From Euborellia annulipes (Eukaryota > Arthropoda > Insecta > Dermaptera > Anisolabididae): 64,000 bases of DNA. Each line of letters opens with the position of its first letter. Position 1 is the stretch's first letter. The stretch is taken from positions 1-64,000 of the forward strand of contig JAKCPI010015774.1 in assembly GCA_023213315.1 (NCBI GenBank). The letters run 5' to 3'. The notes under the pieces are model-generated. The model searched no databases. It was given only the letters and a program-made list of their open reading frames with translations, and was not told the DNA's origin. Positions 18,416-28,850 of the stretch are shown piece after piece. The translations under genes were made by a program, and so were the position numbers.

Positions 18416-19045
18416 TAGTCCTGCTCCCGTCCTACTAATTCTTATTTCCATATTAAGCGTAATCTTTAATTATTCACTGCTGTTGTAAATATGATATTTT
18501 CAATGTTCCTTTTGTTTTTTCAATGTTTTTGTTACTCTTCCTTAAAGAATGATAGGAATCGTTGCTCGCGGGACTTTTGTTTTTTCATCGGGCTGTGCGT
18601 AGGATTGAGGAACTCTGAATTAATACATTTTTCCAAAAATAATATGTTTGTAATAGAAAAAATTGCTTTAGAAAAGAAGATCAAGCTACTTTGTATTTGA
18701 ACGTAAAACGTAATCTGATACCGATAATGAAATGAAAAATGTTGAAAGTCTCCATCCAATGAGCTTGGAAAGGATATCATTTAATATAATTGCAGGTGAA
18801 AACATCAGGATTAAGAATATTTTTTGTAGTGGGTGAAAATGGGATTAAAATTAGCCATTACATTTTTTGGACAGGATGTTAACGAAATGACATCGACTTC
18901 TCAAAAAAAGAGTAAATTTCTACTTTATAATTCACTCATATTCAAAAAAAAGTTGTGTTTTATGTTATTTCGAGAGTTACTAGATGATATCCAACTGTTT
19001 ACTTACTTTAATCATTTTAATTTTAATAAATATATAGACAATGTT
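18416..19045. other. AT-rich stretch, no feature recognised
   Basis: No repeat boundary or coding signal. Part of it (about 18885-19010: TCGACTTCTC, ACTTTATAATTC, CTCATATTCAAA, AGAGAGTTACTA-like) resembles 51150-51245 inside the piggyBac-like element and may be a fragment of that family. Confidence 0.45.
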
Positions 19046-19139
19046 ATGTTATAATGAAATTTAATGGCTGGTAATATATTGAGGAAGGATATAGAAATGC
19101 AGGCAGCCAAAAATAAAACACTCCCAATTCCCTCTAAAT

Positions 19140-19174
19140 GATGTTTCGGGTAAAGTTTTTTCACCCATCTTCAG
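19140..19174 (-). ncRNA. Hammerhead-ribozyme-like motif 4
   Basis: Minus strand: CTGAAGA, one unpaired T, GGGT/ACCC stem II, GAAA, CATC. The would-be stem III (ACAT) is no longer a palindrome, so this copy is probably inactive. Confidence 0.4.
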
Positions 19175-19252
19175 CGGGCAGGATCTTGTTGTCGAGGGTG
19201 CCACCACATATTTGTAAAAAAAATTACTTGATGTTCTTGCTATATGCAGATG

Positions 19253-19290
19253 CAGAAGATAGGTAAATAAGCTTTACCCGAAACGTCCGT
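19253..19290 (+). ncRNA. Hammerhead-ribozyme-like motif 5
   Basis: CAGAAGA (core with T to A at the second position), TA, a GGTAAA/TTTACC stem, C, GAAA, ACGT-type palindrome and C. Stem II differs in sequence from its partner at 19140 but still pairs. The core change should weaken or abolish cleavage. Confidence 0.35.
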
Positions 19291-19382
19291 ACATTTACAA
19301 GGAATTGAGAGTGTTTTATTTGTGGCTGCCTGCATTTCTATATCCTTCGTCAATATTTTACCAGCCATTAAATTTCATTATA

Positions 19383-19838
19383 ATCAAAAAATGCGCCTGG
19401 CTTTCTGAGATATATAAAAGCGAGAATATATGAAACAAACAAAATTCTGTAGGGGTTTTATTTACGTGAAAATTAGGAACCGACCGAATATTCGGTTTCG
19501 GCCAAAAATCCTGGTTTCGGCCAACTTTCGGCCGGCCGAAACCAGAGTCTGAAAAAATGGGATGAGACTCGCATGCAAAAAAAAAAAAAAAGGTCAAATG
19601 ATTTGCACTTGAGAGAGAAAAAAATTTAGCTCCCTAAAAAAAAGGTAAAATGATTTTCATGGGAGGGGAAAAAAAAGGTAAAAGGTAAAATGAAAAAAAA
19701 ATTTTATAGGAAATACAAGTTTCGGTTTCGGTTACGGTTTCGGCCGAAACTAAGGTTGAGGCCGAATATTCGGTTTCGGCTGAAAATCTTGTTTCGATCG
19801 GAGCCTAGTGAAAATATTTCCTCGCTTTTGTATAACTC
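19383..19838. other. Simple imperfect repeat of 'TTTCGGCCGAAA' type
   Basis: From about 19480 to 19800, variants of GGTTTCGG, CGGCCGAAAC and GAATATTCGG recur in both orientations, interrupted by A-runs. It resembles a degenerate minisatellite. Spurious short frames result from it. No gene. Confidence 0.5.
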
Positions 19839-20243
19839 CATGGGCGTCCGCAGGGGGGGCAACCAGGCACTTGCCCCCCCCCCCCTGGAAAATTAAAATG
19901 ATACAAAAAAATGTATAAAATAAAAAAAAAAAAATATAAAAAAACTTTTCACAGTAAACATCAAACATCCACCTTGCCGCGGTGAGAAAGCTTTAAATAC
20001 TAATAGATAGGATTAGAAGGCCTTGTTCAGTCCGTTGAATAAAACAAAATATATTTTAAAAAATATATCTGAATATCTGAACAAGGCCTTCTAATCCTAT
20101 CTATTGGTAAATCTACAGTCCTGGGTGAGTGCAATTTAAATACTAAGAGATGTATAACATTATTAATATCAAAGTACGTTTTTTTTAAACTTATCTGGAA
20201 GTGACTTGCCCCCCCCCTGCAAAAAATCCTGCGGACGCCCTTG
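19839..20243. mobile_element. hAT-type element (GGGCGTCCGCAGG termini) with nested hairpin
   Basis: Termini CATGGGCGTCCGCAGG and CCTGCGGACGCCCTTG, with an exact 8-bp target duplication TATAACTC (19831-19838 and 20244-20251). C-rich subterminal runs. A second inverted repeat (about 20002-20106) with arms around GATAGGATTAGAAGGCCTTG appears to be nested within it. Confidence 0.9.
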
Positions 20244-20251
20244 TATAACTC

Positions 20252-21851
20252 GGATTGATTTCACCTCGACTCTAGGCAAAAATAATGCGCCTCACCCCTT
20301 TTTGTATCTCTGATGTATTTCTTTGAGATCATATTAATTAAATTATTTGAGCCCTTTTTTATATTCTATTTTATCTTAAAACTTAAATTAATTTCATTAT
20401 TATTTTGATATTTTTTTATTTATTTTTGATAAGTATTAATCTAAAAAGTGAGATAAGACAAATGGCGGAATTTCCTTTCACTTTTTACTTCTGGCACCTC
20501 TGAATGACTCATGGAAGATGATCATCAAATAAAATAAAATATGAAACTCTCCAAGCTAAGAACTCTCAAGTTGTAGCTGTATTAATAGCCCTGGGCAATT
20601 ATTATTATTAATATAATATTTATTGATGGCCTGAGACATGATACATCTCAATTTCATTTGTTTTGACATTGGCCAGTCAAGTGGATCCTAAACGGACGAT
20701 CGTCGTGGGCTGGGCAGGCCTGTTTTATCGTTAATTTAACACTATTGTAAATTATCTAGTTTCATTGACTTAATAGATTGAAATTGTAAGATATCAAATG
20801 AATTCGAGCTAAATGTTAATTTTGTTCACGCCTCGCGAGAGTCAAGTCTCGAAAGCTATAAGTTAGTCAAGTCAAAAGGGTGCTATTTAAAAATGCAAAT
20901 GCTTGCAGCTCACCATGCAAATTTAATCTTAAACTATTTCGCGCGATATTCACTGCTTATTTATATTTATGACAAAAATTAGTTGACAATACCTTCAACT
21001 ATAAAAATATACTATTTTTCTTTAGACATAAAAAACTCAAGAAAGAGATTTTTATAGAGTAAATAAAACTCTGGCTTGTGCTAAAAAATTCAAATTAACT
21101 TAAACATTGGTATATTGACCACCCAGAAATTGACACGAAATCGATATAGGAACTTAAGACTTTTCCATAATTATTGAGTCGAATGTTTCACTTCGTTATT
21201 GTTTATAAAATAGCAATGTGATGAGGCAATAGAAGAGAAAAGGAAGAAGGGTAGATGAAGATCCTAAGGGCTTTTGAAAGGAGTCTTGTTTTCAAATATG
21301 CAAATTTCTTATTGCTTCATGATTGCAAGGCACTAACCTTCTCAATGATTGCTCAAAATTTATAGATTAGAGAGAAGAGAGAGGCAGTCAAAAAGATTTA
21401 TTAGAATTATTTTATAAAAATTATTCTACAGTATTAATATATCCCGAGCCTAGCTTCAAATTCATTTGTTTTTGTTAATTATAAATAACAACAGCGTGAC
21501 TCATCGCTTTGACAAGCTGTGGAAATGTTTTTTCCACCCTTTCATTCAGTGAATAATTTTTCAATTGTATAAAACGACTAATATATACATTTAAAATATC
21601 ATCCATATTAATTGTCCGGATAACTATAATGGATTGGGCCGAGGGGTGGACATGTTCGCTATGTTGTTCTCTTCACAGGTCGATTTGTCATCATCGTCTT
21701 CACAATGTTGCTTGCCACTATTCAAAGGGTCCAGAGAAAACCTTGAAAGCCCTTCCATTTTATATAATAAAAATCTCAAATTAATTCAAAATTATAGAAA
21801 ATCCCAACCCCTTTAAGTTATTCATTAGATGAAATTTTAACTAATTAAGAC
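20252..21851. other. Unique, less repetitive intergenic DNA
   Basis: No repeat family or convincing gene. About 20640-21000 and 21480-21600 have higher sequence complexity than the surroundings and TAAT-type homeodomain-like motifs. They could be conserved regulatory DNA, but no second genome is available to test this. Confidence 0.4.
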
Positions 21852-22412
21852 CAGGCACGTCATTTCAGTTTTGGCTTGGGGGAGGGGGACAAAAATTTTT
21901 TTTTGCTCCTGTGCTTCTTGATTTATATATAAACATATATATCTTTATATTTTTATCTACACCATCTTCTATATTAATTTATAAAGAGAGAGTGTTTGTT
22001 TGTGCTTATATTTCGTAAACTAATCATATTTTGTCCAACATAGTCCCATGCAAAGTTGAAGAGCATTAAATTTACTAAAATTTGGCATACATAAAACCGA
22101 GATATGGCCAGTCAAAGTGAGACAAAATTTGAGACATCGAGAAAATTTGTCCAACTTTGACCGGCTATTGGGTCTACATATTCGTTTTATGCACCAAATT
22201 TTTGCCCCCCCCCCTTAAGCTTTATTATAAAAATATTTTCTCAACAATCCCAGGAGAGGGGTTCTCTTGTCCCCCCCCCCTCAGTTCTGACGCAAAAAAT
22301 ATATATAAATTGATATAATAACTGACTTTATTATTTTACCATTTTCTTCCAAAACTTTGGGGAGGAGGGGGCTAATGCCCCTTCTGCCCCCCTTCCCCAA
22401 ATGACATCCCTG
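21852..22412. mobile_element. Decayed DNA transposon with CAGG...GTCATTT termini
   Basis: The ends CAGGCACGTCATTT and AAATGACATCCCTG form an imperfect inverted repeat with G/C-rich subterminal runs, as in the hAT elements here. The flanking octamers do not match, so the assignment is weaker. Internal sequence is AT-rich without coding capacity. Confidence 0.5.
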
Positions 22413-22499
22413 ATATATCTATATAAGAATATATTCTTTTTCTAAATAAGAGCGTTTGCATTAATTTTTTTTATTCACCGTCGGATCATTTTTCGATAT

Positions 22500-22640
22500 T
22501 AGTAAAGTGCTATAGAAATTTAGAATTTTTTTTAAGTTCTGATTAAGAATCAGTCGAAACGTCGCGACGATTCGACGGATTCTTAATAAATAAATTTATA
22601 TCGACGCGTCGATATAAATTTATTATTAAACAAAAAATTT
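22500..22640 (+). repeat. Fragment with GTCGAAACGTCGCGACG palindromes
   Basis: Holds CAGTCGAAACGTCGCGACG and ATCGACGCGTCGAT, nested short palindromes next to a GAAACGTC as in the hammerhead-like motifs, but no CTGANGA/stem II unit is intact. Confidence 0.4.
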
Positions 22641-22732
22641 TCTTCTCAAGCCTTTACTGATTTATTTATTTTCTAGTTGACTGTCATGCTTCATTTATAT
22701 AATTAAACTATTAAAAAAAAAAAAACTTAAAA

Positions 22733-22785
22733 TACTTTCTCTCTCTATATATTAACAAATATATATAGAGGTAAGAGAAAGTAAA
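22733..22785. repeat. Terminal hairpin of repeat R
   Basis: ACTTTCTCTCTCTATATAT and ATATATATAGAGGTAAGAGAA form a long hairpin. The same hairpin marks the ends of repeat R at 57637-57680, 44062-44117 and 24866-24902. Confidence 0.6.
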
Positions 22786-22914
22786 AAAGCTGGACCATAA
22801 AAATCTGCAACAGGTTCTGTCGGAATTTAATTCAAATTAAACTTTTTAAAAGGTTTACTTACTTAAAATAATTATTATTAAAATTTTCTCTTAAATATCA
22901 GTTATTAATTTATT

Positions 22915-23105
22915 TAAGAGGGGGCGATTAAAAAAGTTAAGCTTATAATCCTGAGTTGATTCAAATCCATCTCATGGGAAGAAATTATCCAACTCTATTT
23001 GAAATGCCTCCTCCTGAGGAACGAAACGGGAACCCACCTCAGTATTATTCCTACTCCTCAGAGTAACCACGACGTGTCAGGTCTGACACTAATGACTGAA
23101 GAGAG
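22915..23105 (+). mobile_element. tRNA-derived SINE, copy 1
   Basis: Its head carries A-box-like AAAGTTAAGC and B-box-like GATTCAAATCC at tRNA-like spacing, from which RNA polymerase III would transcribe. The body contains GGAACCCACCTCAGTAT, AGAGTAACCACGACGTGTCA and GGTCTGACACTAATGACTG. The same order occurs on the minus strand at 41783-41990, which establishes a family. A SINE would depend on a partner LINE, not identified here. Confidence 0.8.
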
Positions 23106-23353
23106 AGAATTTATTTAAATCAAATATCTCCAAAGTATTGACTCTGTAATGTAAGCAAGACAAAAAAAAAAAAAAAAAAAACTCGGTGTTTTCAAGCTTT
23201 ACAGAAAGTGCAATTTTGATTCAATAATAGGCTGCCATTTGGCTTTCAATTGTTTCATTATGGAAATATCAAATGAGTATAAATTAAGTTTTTTCGGCAT
23301 TAAAGGACATTCTAGTTCGTTCTATATTTATTAAAATTAAATTTATTGATAGC

Positions 23354-23603
23354 CATGGGCGTAGCCAGAAATCTTGTTAGGGGGGCCAACCCCTCGTTAG
23401 GACCAGAGGGGAGGGGGTTGCAATTAATATATACATAGATTATTAATTCTTTATTTAAATAAAAAAAAAAAATTAAATTTATGTAGTGGATTGGGGCGTT
23501 AAAAAAAATAATTCCCAATGAGAAAAATATATATTTGTTTGTTTGTTTGTTTAATTTTTAGGATAAGCCAGGGCCCCCCTGCCTCCCCCTGGCTACGCCC
23601 ATG
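23354..23603. mobile_element. hAT-type MITE (CATGGGCGTAGCCAG termini)
   Basis: Termini CATGGGCGTAGCCAG and CTGGCTACGCCCATG, with an exact 8-bp target duplication TTGATAGC (23346-23353 and 23604-23611). Length 250 bp, subterminal G/C runs, a TTTG microsatellite inside, no coding capacity. Confidence 0.93.
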
Positions 23604-23611
23604 TTGATAGC

Positions 23612-25100
23612 CAATATAAATTATTAAGAAATTTTCCGTTTTCCGAACTCTGGGGCCATACAAGTATTACGTAAGTAGGTTTTTAGCTGATTTCCAAATG
23701 AATGCTGGGCCATTTCGACTTTCTAGTCACTTCTAGGAAATTTTAAAATAAAGATTAAAATGGACCAAAATTTAAAATCGCTATGAGCTCTTTCTAAATA
23801 CGAATAGACTACAGCTTTACTAAAAAAAAATTAAATTTTATTATCATTTAAATAAAATAGAATGGACTTAGAAAATTATCAAAGGGAATATGATTTTATT
23901 TTTACAAAATAATTCAAATATGATTTCACTCGGGGCCGAGTATGTAGCTGTCGACCACGAATTGCCCTAGCTAAGGGCGCTATTTTTTCTCCTTTCTTTA
24001 CTTAAATCATCTTGTCTCTTTTTTTAAATTCTTTTTTGAGATTCTTATTTTTTTAATTAAAAAAAAATTCAAATCATCTTAATGAGTCTCATCTTTTTTT
24101 AATCCCATAACGTTATAATAGTAAAATATTCTATCGTTATCCTTTAATTACTGAATATTTATTTTGTTTTTCTTTTTTTATCCCGGAGGCAGAGATAGGA
24201 ACCTATTAAAAAATAATGACCTAGCAAAACAAACTAAAAAAATTTTTTAATAAAACATAAATTATTTAAATATATTTACATAAATAATTAATAATTTATT
24301 AAATCATTAAATGATATTCTTAATTAAAAGTAAATAATAAAAATGAGTTATCGTGGAATATTAATATTAATAAATAATTTATGAATGGAAAATCTTACTT
24401 TGTATTTAAATTATTAGATAAATTTTGCATGACGTCATTTGCAGCGAAACTTAAATAGAATATTTTTAGATGCCTACATATATTTCTCATCGAGATCTCC
24501 TTATAAGCTGGACAAAAATATATTCAGTGTAATTTAAATAAAAAACTTATATTTTAATTTTGGTTGAGATTGATTATGCTATTTAAATACTATTTACCTA
24601 TAGTTATTTATTACAGGAAATTTCTTTTAAAATTGTCATCTGGAGTTCATAAAGAAGTTGATTTTATAAACTCCTTTGAGAATTCATTTGTATAAAAATT
24701 TCATTTCTTTTAATTGACTTCTCTTGGTAAATCAAAGCAGAAACTCGAGAGGGGGATTCGACTAGCTCTGACTCCATCACCCGGGCCTCCAGGACAAGAT
24801 TTTGGGGAATAAAAAAGTCTCTTTATCTCTACAAATTCCGTTATTATCGTACTTGAAAAAATACTTTCTATATATTTCATATATAGGCTAAGAGAAAGTA
24901 ATAAGAATTCAATTGTATAGTGCGTTGCTAGTTAAGTTGCCTAACTACTGTGCGTCTATAAATTTCATGACCGATTTAATTTATCACTTGTGGACCATTT
25001 GGCGCCCCTCCGCCCCCTTGCTCCCTTCCACGAATTTGAATCAGAGGGGGGGGGGGCAACCTCCCTTCAAATAAAAAAAAAATAATGAATTATATATATA
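23612..25100. other. AT-rich stretch
   Basis: No gene recognised. Contains a repeat R hairpin at 24866-24902 and a G-rich fragment at 25003-25062 (GCCCCTCCGCCCCCTTG, ACGAATTTGAATCAGAGG) similar to the left end of the element at 48664. Confidence 0.45.
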
Positions 25101-25126
25101 CCGACCGTTTACACCGACGACATACT

Positions 25127-25183
<57 letters not shown>

Positions 25184-25985
25184 TTATATATATAAGCTTG
25201 TAGTCGGTGTAAACAATGTTTTTTACTTAAACGATACTATTTTCCTTCCCAGTAATTTATTTCTAAAAAAATTTTATAAAACTAATTATCGTTATATCAA
25301 AAAATATTTTTATTAAATTTTAAGTAAAAATATTTCTTAATTGACTATTTAAAAAATAATATTTTATTAATTTTAAAAAATTTGGAATCTCTTTGTTTTG
25401 AATTAATATATATTTCCTGCTATTTTTAATAAAAAATAATAGAAGTTATGTCATTATTATTATTTATTTGTAATATTATTATTACTTAAATAAAGCCTTA
25501 TATTGCCAAAAATGTCTTTATTAAGGAACCGATCAAACAGCTGATTGAGGCAGCCGGAGCTACGTCACGATACCGGCTCTGGAGCCAACCAATTTTGTTG
25601 GATCTTGACGTAGCTCCGGCTGCCTCAATCAGCTGTTTGATCGGTTCCTTAATAAAGACATTTTTGGCAATATAAGGCTTTATTTAAGTAATAATAATAT
25701 TACAAATAAATAATAATAATGACATAACTTCTATTATTTTTTATTAAAAATAGCAGGAAATATATATTAATTCAAAACAAAGAGATTACAAATTTTTTTA
25801 AATTATTAAAATATTATTTTTTAAATAGTCAATTAAGAAATATTTTTACTTAAAATTTAATAAAAATATTTTTTGATATAACGATAATTAATTTTATAAA
25901 AATTTTTTAGAAATAAATTACTGGGAAGGAAAATAGTATCGTTTAAGTAAAAAACATTGTTTACACCGACTACAAGCTTATATAT

Positions 25986-26026
<41 letters not shown>

Positions 26027-26073
26027 GCTTATATATATTTATATATATAAGTATGTCGTCGGTGTAAACGGTC
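25101..26073. repeat. Near-perfect 973-bp palindrome (foldback element)
   Basis: Left arm about 25101-25567 and right arm about 25606-26073 are reverse complements with few differences, mainly in (TA)n tracts. The ends are CCGACCGTTTACACCGACGA and its complement. A second copy of the end motif (GTAGTCGGTGTAAAC) lies about 100 bp inside, bounding the TA tracts. The inner arm holds CTTATATTGCCAAAAATG and GCAGCCGGAGCTACGTCA. The 38-bp loop contains a small GGCTCTGGAGCC palindrome. No coding capacity. Class unknown. Confidence 0.93.
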
Positions 26074-26322
26074 GAATATATATATATATATATATAGGTG
26101 GGAACCTTACATCCAACAAAAAATAAATAATATAGGTGGGAACCTTTCATCAAAAATAAATAAATAATAAGGTGGGACCTCACCAAAAAAAAAAAAAAAG
26201 GGGACAAAAAAAAATAAAAAAATACAGGTGGGAACCTTTCATCCAATAAATAAAACAGTATATAAGGGGGGGGGGGGTATGACTTTTCCACTTTTTTTTT
26301 TTAAGATTTCCTGTATCATGAC

Positions 26323-27382
26323 TAGGGCTCGGATTTATAGGCACTGAAAATCTTTAAAATAGGCAGGCAACTAAGCACTAAAAATTATTAAAATAGGCAC
26401 TTAAAAAGGCATTTATTGTAAAAATAGGCATTTAAAAGGTAGAAATTAAGAAATAATATAAAAAATTTTAAAAATTGATGTCTTATTTTTGGGAATCTTG
26501 AGTGACTGGTCGCACAGCACACAATTTTTGCTTAATTTCGGTAATTTAAAAGCGCATTCTGTACTTGTTTGCCAGAATTTAAATACAAATCAAATTTTTA
26601 AGTACTAATTTTTAAAATTTTACATTAAAAATAAATTTTTTTTTTTCAAATCTCGGGGGGGGGGGGGGGTAATTACCCCCTTTACCCCCCCCCCCCCCTT
26701 GAAATATTTTCTTGATAATTCAAAAAATTTTAAATTTAGCTCGTAAAAAATTGAAATTGGCTATTTGAACTTAAAATAGGCACTAAAAAAGGCATTTATA
26801 GATGAAATAGGCACTAAAACCCAAAATCGGCCAAAATAGGCAATAGAGGGGGGGAAAAGGGGGGATGGGGAAAAATTATGGATTGTGAAAAAAGATAAAA
26901 AAAAATATAAAAAAGAGTATTATAATGAAGAGGAACATATCTACTTTATGAGAAATATAGGTTGTTCGATTATAATCTTTCATTAACTGATTTATTTAAT
27001 GAATTAATTTAATATAATAGATCATATTTCTTTAAAAATACGGACATATTTTAGGGAAAAATTGTTGATGTAAAAAAAATTTATTATTATATTATCTATT
27101 ATAACTGTCAAATTTTTGTAAATGTTTAAAATGATACTTAGAGTGTTTTGCTAAAAAACTCTTGGGAGGGAAAAAAAAAAATTCGGGTGTGGAAAGGTAG
27201 GGTATAGCGGGCGGGAGACATTTTGAAAATTTCATTTGGGGAAAAGTATTTGCCCGCATTATAGGCACTAACAAATGCCTCTTATTTTATTCAGAATTTC
27301 TTTAAACGTATACATATCATATTGGCCTAAATTTTAAGCCATAAATTAAAAAAAAGGCAAATAGGGCGAAATCCGAGCCCTA
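26323..27382. mobile_element. Non-autonomous DNA transposon (TAGGGCTCGGATTT termini)
   Basis: Ends TAGGGCTCGGATTT and AAATCCGAGCCCTA are perfect inverted repeats. The flanking octamers ATCATGAC and GTGATGAC match at 6 of 8. The interior repeats AAAATAGGCACTNAAAA many times and carries a truncated family A hAT MITE (26492-26702). About 1.06 kb, hAT-like; no transposase. Confidence 0.75.
26492..26702 (-). mobile_element. hAT MITE family A, copy 3 (truncated)
   Basis: Matches family A from CTTGAGTGACTGGTCGCAC to the terminal CCCCCCCCTTG, but lacks the outer GGATCCGCC/GGATACAAGG ends and has no target duplication. Confidence 0.75.
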
Positions 27383-27588
27383 GTGATGACTCAATCAACT
27401 CTTGTGTCAATGTATTTTTTTTTTTATAATGATTTACAAAAGTTAATTAACACTATTAGTGATTCATTAAATATTTAAACATATTGTTTTCAAAATTCTG
27501 ATTTATCAATTTTAGAATTCTAATATTTAGAGAGTTGTGGGATGATTTCTATTAGATGACAGTTTATTGTCAAGAAAATTCCTTTTTT

Positions 27589-28567
27589 TAAAGTGAAACT
27601 TTATTTATATCGGCACAAATTTTTTCGCTCTTCTATCACGATGTCGCGTTACATGTCGTGACGTCAAGCCGTGACGTCACAAGCCGAGACGTCACCAAAG
27701 ACTCGCACCAGGTTTCTTGGCACTATACTCCGAAACTACTGGTCCGATTTTCATGGTGGTTTTTTTTTTAATGGGTAAAAAATTATTCAGTTGTGGTTTT
27801 AGGATATCATTATATCAAATTAGGGGTAGGGAACCCCCCTTATCAGGGGTTCACAAATCACTCACCCGATTTGAATAAAATTTAAAATGACGCTTCTTTA
27901 GGGTGCAAATAGTTTAAAAATGGTATTTAAGACCTCAGAAAGTTCTATCGGACCTACCAGGGGGGACCCCTCCCCCCCTAAAATGTATTTTTCAATCGAT
28001 TTTATTAAAATTTAAAATAGTCATATCTCGAGACGCCGCCAGCCAGGGCCTACCATTGCTAGTTTTTTATAAGTTAAGATTAAAAACGCGATTTTAATAC
28101 CCTAAATTGAATAATTTTCGGAAAATTTTCAGTTAAGGTGCGCGTCTCTAGGTGTTAATTTTGGGAGATTGCGGCCACAATTTTGAAGCTATCGACCTCA
28201 AATTTTTTTTTTTAATTAAAGCTATTTAAAATATCTACAACTTATAGAAGCCCTTTTTTTGATTTTCGAAAAAATAAAATTTTTTTTAGATTAATCGCAT
28301 TAAATAAAAGATATTTAAAAAAAATTCGCTCTATATCTTATAGATAATTAAATTAGTAATCATTGTGTTAAAGAATAATTAATTTTCTACCCTTAATTAA
28401 TTAGCTTGAAAAATTCAAATGAAATGGAATAAATCCCTTGTATCCCTATGGGAAAAACTAACGCCATCTCTTGCCGCCTAGAGTAACTCGGTACTGAATC
28501 GTCTTCTAACGGCTTTTTGGGACGCACACCTTAAACGTCTACGATCCGAAAAAAAAAAGTTTCACTT
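27589..28567. mobile_element. Possible Helitron/Helentron-like element
   Basis: Bounded by short inverted AAGTGAAACTTT and AAAGTTTCACTT sequences. The segment ACTCCGAAACTACTGG...CCGATTTTCATGG and the following ~250 bp parallel the Helitron at 53835-53960. It has one copy of the 118-bp unit that is tandemly repeated there, and the end segment GAGACGCCGCCAGCCAGGGC matches 55925. CGTGACGTCA-rich short repeats lie near the start. Exact ends are uncertain. Confidence 0.5.
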
Positions 28568-28670
28568 GCATCGTGGTTTCTTAAAACCACACAATAATTT
28601 TTTTTTTTTGAAGGGGTAAAGTCTCAAGTTTTCATGTAATCTAAATTTTATTATTTTAATTCCATACATG

Positions 28671-28850
28671 GGCGTACCCAGCGAGGGGCAGAGGAGGCAT
28701 TTTTAAACATAAATGAAATAAAAGAAGACATGCCCCTGCCCCCTATAGGGGGCCCTGCCAGGGGAGGCAGTGAAGCCTTGCCCCTCCTTCCCCCCAGTTC
28801 CGGCGCTTATGCTCCCTCCCTGCCCCCTAGCTAAGACACAATTTTTCATA
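28671..28850. mobile_element. Decayed hAT-type element fragment
   Basis: CATGGGCGTACCCAGCGAGG at the left. The right part (CCCCCCAGTTCCGGCGCTTATG) resembles the right end of the element at 48664-49042. Frames across it are artefacts of G/C runs. Confidence 0.5.

Larger units (their letters stand above)
19046..19382. repeat. Inverted-repeat element with two hammerhead-like motifs
   Basis: Arms about 19046-19157 and 19271-19382, inverted, running from ATAATGAAATTTAATGGCTGG through GCAGGCAGCC to the GGGTAAAG/CTTTACCC border. Each arm ends in a hammerhead-like motif. The central ~110 bp is unique. Confidence 0.8.

Noticed and set aside
25857..26291. 144-codon frame with Tyr/Ile repeats
   Set aside because: Lies across the TA tracts of a palindrome; the residues are microsatellite translation.
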